Below, piece by piece: positions 18,049-26,509 of a stretch of 64,000 nucleotides of DNA (position 1 is the first letter of the stretch; every line of letters starts with the position of its first letter). Made by a program: the position numbers and the translations under genes. Under the pieces are notes generated by a model. It did not search any database, was not told the DNA's origin, and saw nothing but the letters and a program-made list of their open reading frames with translations. This DNA comes from CAZUDO01 sp964618895. Lineage in GTDB: Bacteria > Desulfobacterota > Binatia > DP-6. The stretch is taken from positions 158,320 to 222,319 of the forward strand of contig CAZUDO010000056.1 in NCBI GenBank assembly GCA_964618895.1, written 5' to 3'.

Positions 18049-18515
18049 CAACTGCCGCCACCCCCCGCGATGGCGCGCTCGAGCGTTGCGGCCTGGGCCG
18101 CGTCGAGGGGCTTCAGGCGCTCGAGGATCTGGCGCGCGTCGGCGGTCTTGCCCATCTGCACATAGGCCTCGCCCAGGTACTCGAGTGCTTGCGGGTAGTC
18201 GGGGCGGCGCCGCAGCGCTTCCTGGTAGGCACGCACGGACTCGTCGTAGCGCTTGAGGCCCTTGAGTGTGTGTCCGAGGCCGTTCCACGCTTCGGGAAAG
18301 TCGGGCTTCAGCCTGGTGGCGTCTCGGTAGGCGGTCTCGGCGGCGGACCAGTTGCGCCGCTCCGCGAGGAGGTTGCCGGCATTGTAGCGGGCCTCGGCGG
18401 TCACGGGGGAGGCGACGCCGGGTTTCGCGGGTGGGGTCGGTGCGGGGGCGTCGCCGGCGGGGTGGGCCGTGCGGGCGATCAGGGCCAAGGCGATGGTGAG
18501 GAGGATCCGAGTCAT
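18045..18515 (-). CDS. Exported TPR-repeat protein
   Basis: A 156-residue protein with an N-terminal signal peptide (MTRILLTIALALIARTAHPA), a Pro/Ala linker, and three tetratricopeptide repeats from about residue 40 (ARYNAGNLLAERRNWSAAE, AWNGLGHTLKGLKRYDES, ALEYLGEAYVQMGKTADA). It probably scaffolds protein contacts outside the cytoplasmic membrane. A CTAGAC element lies 7 bases upstream of the ATG, in the position of the -10 elements seen elsewhere. The stop overlaps the CoA-transferase start. Confidence 0.88.
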   Translation of the reverse strand: MTRILLTIALALIARTAHPAGDAPAPTPPAKPGVASPVTAEARYNAGNLLAERRNWSAAETAYRDATRLKPDFPEAWNGLGHTLKGLKRYDESVRAYQEALRRRPDYPQALEYLGEAYVQMGKTADARQILERLKPLDAAQAATLERAIAGGGGSW

Positions 18516-18592
18516 GGGAGCGTGTCTAGCATGAGGCGTCGGGCGGGACGAAGGGGTAGCGGGGTGCGAGGAAGGGGAGTAGGAGGTTCGGA

Positions 18593-18964
18593 ATGGCAGA
18601 CCGCACACTCTATGAGCGTCTCGGAGGCTACGACGCCATCTCCGCAGTTGCCACCGACCTGTTGTCCCGCCTGACGGCCGATGCCCGACTCGCCCGGTTC
18701 TGGGCGCACCGGGGGGAAGACGGCGTGTGGCGAGAGAAGCAGCTCCTGATCGACTTTCTCTGTGCGAGTGCGGGTGGGCCCCTCTACTACACCGGACGAG
18801 ACATGAAGACGTCGCACCGGGGGATGAAGATCGACGAGAGCGACTGGTCGGCATTCCTGGGGCACTTGAACGCGACGCTCGAGGCCTTTCGCGTGCCGCC
18901 CTCCGAACGCGAGGCGGTCGTCGGGTTCGTGCAGAGCACGAAGGCCGACATCGTCGAGGGGTGA
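18593..18964 (+). CDS. Group I truncated haemoglobin
   Basis: A 123-residue truncated globin. It opens TLYERLGGYDAISAVATDLL and carries the proximal haem His in MKTSHRGMKI near residue 74. Length and pattern match the trHbN group, which binds O2 or NO and often detoxifies nitric oxide. A strong AGGAGG ribosome site precedes ATG 18593. The next gene begins 7 bases after its stop, so it heads a four-gene rightward run. Confidence 0.9.
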   Translation: MADRTLYERLGGYDAISAVATDLLSRLTADARLARFWAHRGEDGVWREKQLLIDFLCASAGGPLYYTGRDMKTSHRGMKIDESDWSAFLGHLNATLEAFRVPPSEREAVVGFVQSTKADIVEG

Positions 18965-18971
18965 GCTCCGG

Positions 18972-19358
18972 GTGAGCGTTCGCATGGTTCGCCTGGGCAC
19001 GCTGCGGCATCCGTCCGAAGGGCTCCGCATCGGGACGGTGCGACGTCCCCCGCGCGGCGTGCCGAAGGCCGAATTCTCGTCCGGCAACTGGTACGACGTG
19101 TGGTTCCCGAACCTCGCGCCCAGCGCCGCGCTGGTACGGTCCGCGCAAGGCGCGCTGTCCGACCGCGAGTGGACGAAGTTCGCCAGCGCGTTTCGCGCCG
19201 AGATGCGGGCCCCGAACCCGAGCCGCGACCTCGACCTGCTGGCGGCCCTGTCGCACACCACCGACTTCTCCGTCGGCTGCTACTGCGAGCACGAGGCTCG
19301 TTGTCACCGTTCCGTGCTGCGCGATCTCCTGGTGGCGCGCGGGGCCCGGGTGGCGTAG
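18972..19358 (+). CDS. DUF488 family protein
   Basis: A 128-residue protein of the DUF488 family. It keeps the characteristic C-terminal SVGCYCEHEARCHRSVLRDL, with Cys and His residues that may bind metal or a nucleotide. Function is unknown. Start taken as GTG 18972; an ATG three codons later is equally possible. It lies between the truncated haemoglobin and the DUF924 gene in a compact run. Confidence 0.85.
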   Translation: MSVRMVRLGTLRHPSEGLRIGTVRRPPRGVPKAEFSSGNWYDVWFPNLAPSAALVRSAQGALSDREWTKFASAFRAEMRAPNPSRDLDLLAALSHTTDFSVGCYCEHEARCHRSVLRDLLVARGARVA

Positions 19359-19366
19359 GCGGGGCC

Positions 19367-19978
19367 GTGGCTCCCGATCCGGAGGTGATTCTCGAGTTCT
19401 GGTTCGCCGGCGCGGCGGGTGATGCGGTCGACGCGCTGGCCCGCAACGTCTTCTGGTTCGGTACCAACCCTGACGCGGACGCGATCGTGCGGGCGCGGTT
19501 CGGCCCCGTCATCGACGCGGCCGCCGCCGGCGCGTTGGCCGGCTGGCTGAGCGGTCCCCGGTCCGCACTCGCGTTGGTGATCGTGTTCGATCAGTTTCCG
19601 CGCAACGCGTTCCGTGGCACTGCCCGCGCGTTCGCGCACGATGCACGGGCGTTGGAGACGGCGCGCCAGGCCGTGGCCGCCGGATACCTTGCGGCGCTGG
19701 CGCCCATCGAGGGGGCGTTCCTGATCCTGCCCTACGCGCACGACGAGTCGGTCGAGAGCCAGCGCGAATCCGTGCGTCTCTCCCGCCAGCTCGTCCGTGA
19801 CGCTCCTCAGCCGTGGCGCGCGCTGCTGGAAGAGTACCTCGCCTTCGCGGAGCAGCACGCCGCTCTGATCGAGCGCTTCGGCCGCTTCCCGCACCGCAAT
19901 CGCGTGCTCGGGCGTGCTTCCACCGCGTTGGAGGAAGAGTACCTCTCCAGCGGAGGCGCGACCTTCGGCCAAAAATGA
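19367..19978 (+). CDS. DUF924 family protein
   Basis: A 203-residue helical protein of the DUF924 family. It shows the N-terminal ILEFWF, FDQFPRNAFRGTARAFAHD, and a C-terminal RFGRFPHRNRVLGR. Structure-based work places the family near TPR-like helical folds; its biochemical role is not established. GTG 19367 is the first sensible start. The stop overlaps the next ATG (ATGA), which indicates coupling to the isomerase-like gene. Confidence 0.88.
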   Translation: MAPDPEVILEFWFAGAAGDAVDALARNVFWFGTNPDADAIVRARFGPVIDAAAAGALAGWLSGPRSALALVIVFDQFPRNAFRGTARAFAHDARALETARQAVAAGYLAALAPIEGAFLILPYAHDESVESQRESVRLSRQLVRDAPQPWRALLEEYLAFAEQHAALIERFGRFPHRNRVLGRASTALEEEYLSSGGATFGQK

Positions 19979-20664
19979 AGACCATCCGCTTCTACTTCGA
20001 CTACATCTCGTCGAACGCCTACCTGGCCTGGACCCAGCTTCCGGCGCTCGCCGCCCGCCACGGCTTTACCATCGAGCCGGTCCCGGTCTTGTTCGCAGGC
20101 TTGCTCGAAGCGCATGGGCAGCTCGGCCCGGCCGAGGTCCCGGTCAAGGCGCTGTGGATGGTGCGCAACAACCTGCGCAAGGCGCTCCGGCTCGGGGTCC
20201 CGCTCAATCCCCCGGCGTTCCACCCGTTCAACCCCTTGCTGGCGCTGCGCGCGTCCGCGCTCCCGCTCGAGCCGGCGCGGCAGGCGGCGCTCGTCACCGC
20301 CCTCTTCGAGGCCGTGTGGGTGCGGGGGTTGCACGTGAGCGAGCCGGCGGTGGTCGAACGCGTGGCGGACGAGATCGGCCTCGCGGGCGGCGACGTGGTG
20401 GTGCAGGCGCAGCAACCGGACGCCAAGGCCCGTCTCCGCCAGCAGACCGACGCGGCGATCGCGCGCGGCGTGTTCGGCGTGCCGTCGATGGAAGTGGAGA
20501 ACGAGGTCTTCTGGGGCTACGACGACTTCCCGTACCTGGAGCTGTACTGCGCGGGACGGGATCCGCTGACGGCGGACGAGTGGCAGAAGTGGTTCGGCGG
20601 CCCGCGACCCTCGGCGATGCGCCGGCGGGTTACTCGACCACGATCGTCGCCTTCTCGATCTTGA
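19975..20664 (+). CDS. DsbA-family 2-hydroxychromene-2-carboxylate isomerase-like protein
   Basis: A 229-residue thioredoxin-fold protein of the kappa-GST/HCCA isomerase group. The N-terminal FYFDYISSNAYLAW has a Ser in place of the DsbA CxxC, as in these glutathione-dependent isomerases. The conserved FGVPSMEVENEVFWG segment precedes the C-terminus. It may isomerise an aromatic or quinone intermediate with glutathione. The last 35 bases overlap the convergent cyclophilin gene; the Arg/Ser-rich tail encoded there looks like read-through of the overlap. Confidence 0.87.
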   Translation: MKTIRFYFDYISSNAYLAWTQLPALAARHGFTIEPVPVLFAGLLEAHGQLGPAEVPVKALWMVRNNLRKALRLGVPLNPPAFHPFNPLLALRASALPLEPARQAALVTALFEAVWVRGLHVSEPAVVERVADEIGLAGGDVVVQAQQPDAKARLRQQTDAAIARGVFGVPSMEVENEVFWGYDDFPYLELYCAGRDPLTADEWQKWFGGPRPSAMRRRVTRPRSSPSRS

Positions 20665-21331
20665 GCGGCTCCTTCGGCACGCCGCCCTGTGAGCCGGCGG
20701 CCTCGAGCTTCTTCAGCACGTCGGCGCCGTCGGTGACCTCCCCGAAGATCGCGTGCTTGCCGTCGAGCCACGGGGTGGGCACGAAGGTCAGGAAGAACTG
20801 GCTGCCGTCCGTGCCCGGACCGCGGTTGGCCATGCTGAGCTTGCCGGGCTTGTCGTGCTTGACGGACGGCGAGAACTCGCCGTCGTACTCGAAGCCGGGG
20901 CCGCCGGTGCCGTTGCCGAGCGGGTCCCCGCCCTGCGCCATGAAGCCGGTGATGACGCGGTGGAAGGGCAGGCCGTCGTAGAAGCCGAGGGTGGTCAAGT
21001 AGATCGTGCTCGACACGTGCATCGGGGCCACGTCCGGCAGGAGGGTGACCTTGAGGGTACCCTTGCTCGTCTGCAGGACCCAGAAGTACTTCTTGCCGGC
21101 GGTGAAGGTCAGCTTGGGCGGCTTCGGCAGGCTCGTCTTCCAGCCGCTCTTGGTGGTGTCGATCTTCTTCTCGGCAATGAACTTGTCGATCTCGGCCACG
21201 GCGGCGTCCGTCTTGCCGGTCATCTTGGCCTCCTTGGTGGGGGTGGGCGCGGTCTTCGGCTCCTCGGCCAGGAGGCGACCCGGGAGCGTGAGTGCGCACA
21301 GGGTGAGCAGAACCAGGTGTCGTGTCGTCAT
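20630..21331 (-). CDS. Exported peptidyl-prolyl cis-trans isomerase (cyclophilin type)
   Basis: A 233-residue protein. A signal peptide (LVLLTLCALTLPGRLLA) precedes a charged linker, then a cyclophilin domain from about residue 80: FYDGLPFHRVITGFMAQGGD, GPGFEYDGEF, SMANRGPGTDGSQFFLTF, LDGKHAIFGEV. The catalytic Arg in FHRV is present. It should speed proline isomerisation during folding of exported proteins. The start is ATG 21331. It overlaps the preceding convergent gene by 35 bases. Confidence 0.92.
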   Translation of the reverse strand: MTTRHLVLLTLCALTLPGRLLAEEPKTAPTPTKEAKMTGKTDAAVAEIDKFIAEKKIDTTKSGWKTSLPKPPKLTFTAGKKYFWVLQTSKGTLKVTLLPDVAPMHVSSTIYLTTLGFYDGLPFHRVITGFMAQGGDPLGNGTGGPGFEYDGEFSPSVKHDKPGKLSMANRGPGTDGSQFFLTFVPTPWLDGKHAIFGEVTDGADVLKKLEAAGSQGGVPKEPLKIEKATIVVE

Positions 21332-21365
21332 GGGGACGGCAACTTGACCGAGAACGGAGCGCGGA

Positions 21366-22892
21366 TCAAGCGCTGCGGCGACGGACCAGGACGGCGGCGA
21401 CGGCCCCCACCACACACGCGAGCGCGAAGGCGTCGCCCACCCGGCCATAGCGCGACCGGTCGACCCGCGGGCGGATTTCGCCACCGATGACGGCGCTCGA
21501 CAGCGGGGCGGTCCGCACCAGGACCCGCCCCCAGGGATCGACGATGGCCGAGGGCCCGGAGGTCGACGCGCGCACCAGGTACCGGCGCTGCTCGATGGCG
21601 CGCACGGTCACGATATCGAACTGCAGCTCGGAGTACGTGCGGTCGGCGAGCCAGCTGTCGTTCGACGGATTGATCAGATAGGCCGCGCCGTCCGCCACGC
21701 GCAGGGCCACGATCTCGGGCAGCATGGCTTCGTTGCACGTGACCACGCCCGCGGGGCCCGCCACCGTCGGCAATGGCGGCGTGGAGGCGCCGGGCGTGAA
21801 CACGCGCACGCGCTCGAAGCGCCGGCGCAGGAAATCGACGCCGGCGATCGGGAAGTACTCGGTAAAGGGCACCAGGTACTGCTTGTCGTAGCGGCCCCGG
21901 ATGGCGGCGTCGGGCGACAGCAGGAAGACGCTGTTGTAGTAGCGCGCCGGCTCACCGACGGCGCGGGGGCCGCCCGCCACCAGCTCGACGCCCGCGGGCC
22001 CGAGCGTGCGCGCGATGGCGGCGCGGTAGACCGCGCCCTCCTCCAGGAAGAAGGTCATGGTCGCCTCCGGCCAGAAGACCAGGGCGGGGCGATGGGTGGC
22101 GATCGCGTCGCGGGTGTACCGCAGGTACACGTCCAGATTGCGGCCGTAGAAGCTCGCGTCCCACTGCGGTCCGAGATCGAGATTGGCCTGCACGATCGCG
22201 ACCGGGGTCGCGCGCGTCGCCGCCTCGTCGGCCGCCTGGTCCAGGGCGACGCGGCCGTACGCCCCGACCGCCAGCACGCACACGGCCGCCACACCCACGC
22301 CGCGCCACGCCGGACCGCCGGGACGTGGCCACAACTGCGCCAGCGCCGCGTTCGCGGCCGCCACCACGAAGCTCACGCCGTAGATGCCGGTCGTGTCCGC
22401 GATCTGCACCAGCGGGCTCCACCCGACCTGCGAGTAGCCGAGCAGCGCCCACGGGTTGCCGATGAAGAAGATCGTCCCGGTGAACAGCCGGCCGCGCGCC
22501 AGCTCCGAGGCGACCCACGCCATCGCGACCAGGAGCGGCGTGGCCGCCGTGACCCGGCGGACGAGTACGCGCGCCGCGAGGGCGAACGCGATGGTGTAGG
22601 GCGCGACCATGGTCAGGGCCACGCCCAGGAAGAAGACCAGGCCGAGCACGGGCGGCTGCTGGTAGTAGGTGGCGACGGCCCGCGGCAGCCACTGCCCCAC
22701 GGCGTACGCGAGACACACGCCCCAGAGGCCGCCGAGTGTGACTGCGGCGCGCACACTGGTCCCCCGCAAGACGACGAGGAACGGCACCAGCGCGACCCAC
22801 GCGAGGGCACGCAGATGCAGGGGCGGGAACGCCATGGCGACCAGGACGGCCGACACGCACACGAGCCCGCACGCCCGGAGTCTGCACCGCAT
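21366..22892 (-). CDS. lnt: Apolipoprotein N-acyltransferase
   Basis: A 508-residue protein with hydrophobic segments over residues ~1-210 followed by a nitrilase-type domain. The Glu-Lys-Cys triad is visible: FWPEATMTFF, RYDKQYLVPFTEYFP and GVVTCNEAMLPEI. A last membrane helix near the C-terminus (ACVVGAVAAVLV) completes the Lnt layout. It transfers the third acyl chain to the N-terminus of lipoproteins in the inner membrane. It starts 19 bases after the large cyclase-ATPase stop on the same strand. Confidence 0.92.
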   Translation of the reverse strand: MRCRLRACGLVCVSAVLVAMAFPPLHLRALAWVALVPFLVVLRGTSVRAAVTLGGLWGVCLAYAVGQWLPRAVATYYQQPPVLGLVFFLGVALTMVAPYTIAFALAARVLVRRVTAATPLLVAMAWVASELARGRLFTGTIFFIGNPWALLGYSQVGWSPLVQIADTTGIYGVSFVVAAANAALAQLWPRPGGPAWRGVGVAAVCVLAVGAYGRVALDQAADEAATRATPVAIVQANLDLGPQWDASFYGRNLDVYLRYTRDAIATHRPALVFWPEATMTFFLEEGAVYRAAIARTLGPAGVELVAGGPRAVGEPARYYNSVFLLSPDAAIRGRYDKQYLVPFTEYFPIAGVDFLRRRFERVRVFTPGASTPPLPTVAGPAGVVTCNEAMLPEIVALRVADGAAYLINPSNDSWLADRTYSELQFDIVTVRAIEQRRYLVRASTSGPSAIVDPWGRVLVRTAPLSSAVIGGEIRPRVDRSRYGRVGDAFALACVVGAVAAVLVRRRSA

Positions 22893-22911
22893 GGACGAGT
22901 CCCGGCGCGGC

Positions 22912-25900
22912 CTACGCGGCGCCCCGCTCGAGTGCGGCGACGTGCTGCAGGTCGTGCACCAGGCCCAGGTCCGAGAAGATCGTGCGTGCCGCGTCCAGCG
23001 CCTCGCGGGCGTTCCGGCCGGCGATACGGCGCGCCGGATCGCCGCCGCTCCCCAGGCGGCGCGCGATCTCCACCTGCGTGCGCGCGAGATCGGGGCGGGC
23101 CCCGAGCCGCTCGCCCGCGGCGACACTGCGTTCCCACCACGCGACGGCCGCCTTCGGGCGCTGGCGGAGCCACGCCAGCGTGCCGGCGAGGCGGTACACC
23201 TCCGGGCGGTGCCAGGCTGCCAGGCCGGCTTGACGGAGCGCACGCCGTACGATGCGGGTAGCATCACGGGACGCCGGGGTGCCCCCCGCCTCCAGCGCGG
23301 TGACCTCGTACAGCAAGCAGGAGCGCAGGTACGACGCCAGATGAAACGGGGGGACCGTCCCGGCGCCGCGCACGAGTTCGGTGGCGTTGGCGAGCGTATC
23401 CTTGGCATGCGCCAGGCGCCCCATCAACGTCTGCACCTTGGCCAGGGCCGCGAGGGCGTAGAGGTTGATCAGCTTGTCCTGATGCCCGGCGTAGTAAGCC
23501 TCGCTGGCGTCGAGGGCGCGCGGGAGATCGCGCTCCTCGGTCAGCAGGTGGGCGGTGGTCGCCTGCCGGTACGACTTGGCCAGGTCGTGGCCGTAGGTGT
23601 CCTCGATCGACGCGATCCGGGACAGCTGCGCGCGGGCGCCGGCGAAGTCGCCGCGGTGGATGCGCTGATGGGTGTTCAGGCCGAGGTAGTTGGTCACGGG
23701 CCACAGTAGGCCGCGGCGCAGGTTCTGTGCGATGAGGTCGTCGTCGATGGCGTAGTCGTCGCGCCAGTCCCCCTGCAGCAGGTGATGGAGGTAGCGCATG
23801 AGCTGGAAGGTCATCTGCTCGCGCACGTCGGTCGGGTCGACCAGCGGCGCGGCACGGGCGAGGAAGCGGGCGCCGATGCGGAACGACAGGCCGGTGTACG
23901 AGAAGATGCCGACCAGCGAGGCGTAGATCCCGCCGGCGTTGGGCACGGTACGCGGATCGACGGTGTCGAGCCGGCGCGGGGTCTCCATGGTGTCGAACAG
24001 GAAACGGCCCGGGTCCGCCGTCGTCTGCGCCTGGGCGCGCGCGTACATGACCGCGATCACCTCGCGGTCCGCGTCGGTCGCCGGGCGGAGCGGTCGCAGG
24101 CGGCGTGGGACGTAGGCCCGCCACAGGACGCCGGTCAGCGTAGTCGCGAAGCGCATGCCGAGGCCGAGGGTCGTGTGCGGGACGAACTCCCCCAGGTATT
24201 CCAGCGCCCGGTTGAAGTGCCGGCCGGCCTCGATCAGCTGGCCGCGGTTGAAGAGCGCGAGGGCGAGATTCCTCTCCAGGAGGGCCAGCTTCTTGCGGTC
24301 GCCGGTCTCGCCGTACAGGCGGAGCGTCAGCTCCGAGGCCTGGCGGAAGAAGTGGAGCGCCTCGTTGGACGCGGCCGAGCGGGCGGCCTCGTCGCCGGCC
24401 TCGAGCAGGTAGGGCTCCGCGCGCTCCGGCTGCCCGGCCAGGCCGAAGTGATACGCGAGCATGCCGTTGACGCCGCCGGCGCCCCGCCTCTGGGCTTCCA
24501 TCGCGACCGCGACCTGGCCGTGAATGCGTCCGCGGTCCCCGGCCGCGATCGACTCGTAACCCGCCGCCTGCACCTGCCCGTGGCGGGTCTCGATCACCTG
24601 CGCGACGCGCCCGTGCAGGTGCTGGCGCGTCGTGCGCAGGATCGAGTCGTAGGCCACTTCCTGGATGATGGCGTGCTTGAAGGTGAACACGTCGGTGCTG
24701 ACCAGCAGCTCGAGGTCGGCCAGCAGCTCGAGGTCGTCGTTCAGATGCGCGGGCTCAGCCACGACCTCGGCGAGCAGCGTGCGATCGAAGCTCCGGCCGA
24801 TGACCGACGCCACCTGGAACACCTGCCGCGGCCGCGGCGGGAGGCGGTCGACGCGTACCAGGATGACCTCGCGGATCGTGCTCGGGATGGTGACGGTCAG
24901 GATCTTCTCGGTCGCGCGCAGCGCCCCGTCGCTGAGCGTCGCTGCCCCCTCGTCGAGCAGCGCGCGGATGACCTCCTCGACGTAGAACGGGTTGCCGGCG
25001 GTCTTCTCGAGGATCATCCCGCGCACGTGCGTCGGGAGGTCGCCGTGCCGGAAAAGATCGTCGATGAGCGTCCGGCTGTGGCGGGCGTCGAGTGGATGGA
25101 GGGCGATCTCCACGTGTGCAGGCCCGAGCAGCCGGCGCGCACTCTCCAGAAAGCGCGCGGCGGTGTCCGGAAAGTCCGGCCGGTATACGCCGACGAACAC
25201 CAGGCGGTGCTCGCGCGCCAGGGGCAGGAGCGCGGTCAGGAGCGCGATCGAGGACTGATCGGCCCAGTGCAGGTCTTCGAACACCAGTGCGAGCGGTCGC
25301 GCAGCGGCCAGACGCTCGAAGAGCTCGCGGACGCTCTTCACGATCAGCGATTCCATGGCGGCGCCCTGGATGCCCGCGACGCGCTCCTGGTCCGCGCCGG
25401 CGAGCGGCGCCCCCATCAGGGTGGCGATGAACGGAAAGATGTCGGCGGTCTGGTCGCCGCAGTGCTCGGCCACGGCGGCGCGCAGCTGGGGCATCCACTC
25501 CGCGGCCGGCGCCTCCTCGTCGATGGCCGCCCAGGATCGGAGGAGGTCGACGAACGGGTGATAACTGAGCGTCTGGCCGACCGAGAGCGAGCGGGCCTGC
25601 AGGAACGTGACCTCGTGCGCGACCGGCAGGGCCATGAGTTCCGTCGTCAAACGGGTCTTCCCGAGTCCGGCGTCGCCGATCAGGCTGACGGCGCCGCCCC
25701 GCCCGGCGACGAGGGCCACCATGGTGTCTCTCAGGCGCTCGAGCTCGGCGTCCCGGCCGACCAGTCGCGACCCGACCGACCGCCGCGAGATGGCGCGTAG
25801 GCGGTGGATGACCTGGTGCTCGGAGCGCACCTCGAAGGTGCGCACGGGGTGGTCCTTGCCTTTGAAGGTGATCGGTTTGAGGGTGCGGAACTCGAACGCA

Positions 25901-26397
25901 TCGCGCGTCAGGCGGAACGTCTCCGGGCCGACCCAGATGCTCCCCTTGGGGCTCGCGTCCTTCAGGCGGGCGGCCAGGTTGACGGTGTCGCCCATGACCG
26001 TGAAGTCGCGTTTGTGGTCGCCGCCCACGTCGCCGGCGAGCACCAGGCCGGTGTTGATGCCGCTGTGGATGTCGAGCGGGGTCAGCTCCGGGTGGTCGCG
26101 TCTGAACCCGTAGATGGCCGTGCGCATCTCGATGGCGGCGTTGATCGCGTTGCGCGGGGCTTCCTCGAGCGCCACCGGGACGCCGAACAGGGCCATCACG
26201 CAGTCGCCGATGTACTTGTCGACCATGCCGCCGTGGCGGAGCACCGCACCCTCGAGCAGCGTGAAGCATTCGTTCATGAGGGCGGTCACGTCCTCGGGGT
26301 CCATGCGTTCGGAGAGGGCCGTGAAGCCGGACACGTCCGCGAACAGGACGGTGGCGTACCGCCGCTGCTCTTCGTGCTTGGGGGGAGAAGGTGCCAT
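22912..26397 (-). CDS. Adenylate/guanylate cyclase-AAA ATPase-TPR protein
   Basis: A 1161-residue soluble multidomain protein. Residues ~10-190 form a class III cyclase domain with both metal Asp (FADVSGFT, YIGDCVMALFG), the Lys/Asp substrate pair (VDKYIGD, FTVMGDTVN) and NLAARL. Next is an AAA/NACHT-like ATPase with Walker A GDAGLGKT near residue 240 and Walker B LVFEDLHWAD. The carboxyl half is TPR-like helices, as in LuxR-type ATPases. The arrangement resembles signalling ATPases that gate cyclase output; the stimulus is unknown. Lnt follows in the same direction. Confidence 0.9.
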   Translation of the reverse strand: MAPSPPKHEEQRRYATVLFADVSGFTALSERMDPEDVTALMNECFTLLEGAVLRHGGMVDKYIGDCVMALFGVPVALEEAPRNAINAAIEMRTAIYGFRRDHPELTPLDIHSGINTGLVLAGDVGGDHKRDFTVMGDTVNLAARLKDASPKGSIWVGPETFRLTRDAFEFRTLKPITFKGKDHPVRTFEVRSEHQVIHRLRAISRRSVGSRLVGRDAELERLRDTMVALVAGRGGAVSLIGDAGLGKTRLTTELMALPVAHEVTFLQARSLSVGQTLSYHPFVDLLRSWAAIDEEAPAAEWMPQLRAAVAEHCGDQTADIFPFIATLMGAPLAGADQERVAGIQGAAMESLIVKSVRELFERLAAARPLALVFEDLHWADQSSIALLTALLPLAREHRLVFVGVYRPDFPDTAARFLESARRLLGPAHVEIALHPLDARHSRTLIDDLFRHGDLPTHVRGMILEKTAGNPFYVEEVIRALLDEGAATLSDGALRATEKILTVTIPSTIREVILVRVDRLPPRPRQVFQVASVIGRSFDRTLLAEVVAEPAHLNDDLELLADLELLVSTDVFTFKHAIIQEVAYDSILRTTRQHLHGRVAQVIETRHGQVQAAGYESIAAGDRGRIHGQVAVAMEAQRRGAGGVNGMLAYHFGLAGQPERAEPYLLEAGDEAARSAASNEALHFFRQASELTLRLYGETGDRKKLALLERNLALALFNRGQLIEAGRHFNRALEYLGEFVPHTTLGLGMRFATTLTGVLWRAYVPRRLRPLRPATDADREVIAVMYARAQAQTTADPGRFLFDTMETPRRLDTVDPRTVPNAGGIYASLVGIFSYTGLSFRIGARFLARAAPLVDPTDVREQMTFQLMRYLHHLLQGDWRDDYAIDDDLIAQNLRRGLLWPVTNYLGLNTHQRIHRGDFAGARAQLSRIASIEDTYGHDLAKSYRQATTAHLLTEERDLPRALDASEAYYAGHQDKLINLYALAALAKVQTLMGRLAHAKDTLANATELVRGAGTVPPFHLASYLRSCLLYEVTALEAGGTPASRDATRIVRRALRQAGLAAWHRPEVYRLAGTLAWLRQRPKAAVAWWERSVAAGERLGARPDLARTQVEIARRLGSGGDPARRIAGRNAREALDAARTIFSDLGLVHDLQHVAALERGAA

Positions 26398-26424
26398 CCG
26401 CGCGTTGCCAGCGCCCGCGCGCCG

Positions 26425-26453
26425 ACCCTAAAACGCGACCGGCGGGTCTTCAA
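26425..26453 (-). promoter_or_regulatory. Promoter of the cyclase-ATPase gene
   Basis: Reading leftward: TTGAAG (complement of 26448-26453), 17 bp, TAGGGT (complement of 26425-26430). The start codon lies 27 bases further, so this transcript would have a short leader, unlike most promoters here. Confidence 0.45.
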
Positions 26454-26472
26454 GGGGGGCCGGGAGTCGCGG

Positions 26473-26501
26473 TTGACGCCGTGCCGGTCGGTTGCCTAGT
26501 G
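26473..26501 (+). promoter_or_regulatory. Promoter of the cyclopropane synthase gene
   Basis: TTGACG (26473-26478), 17 bp, CTAGTG (26496-26501), then 8 bp to ATG 26510. The expected transcription start falls at or next to the ATG. Confidence 0.5.
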
Positions 26502-26509
26502 GAAGGCGC

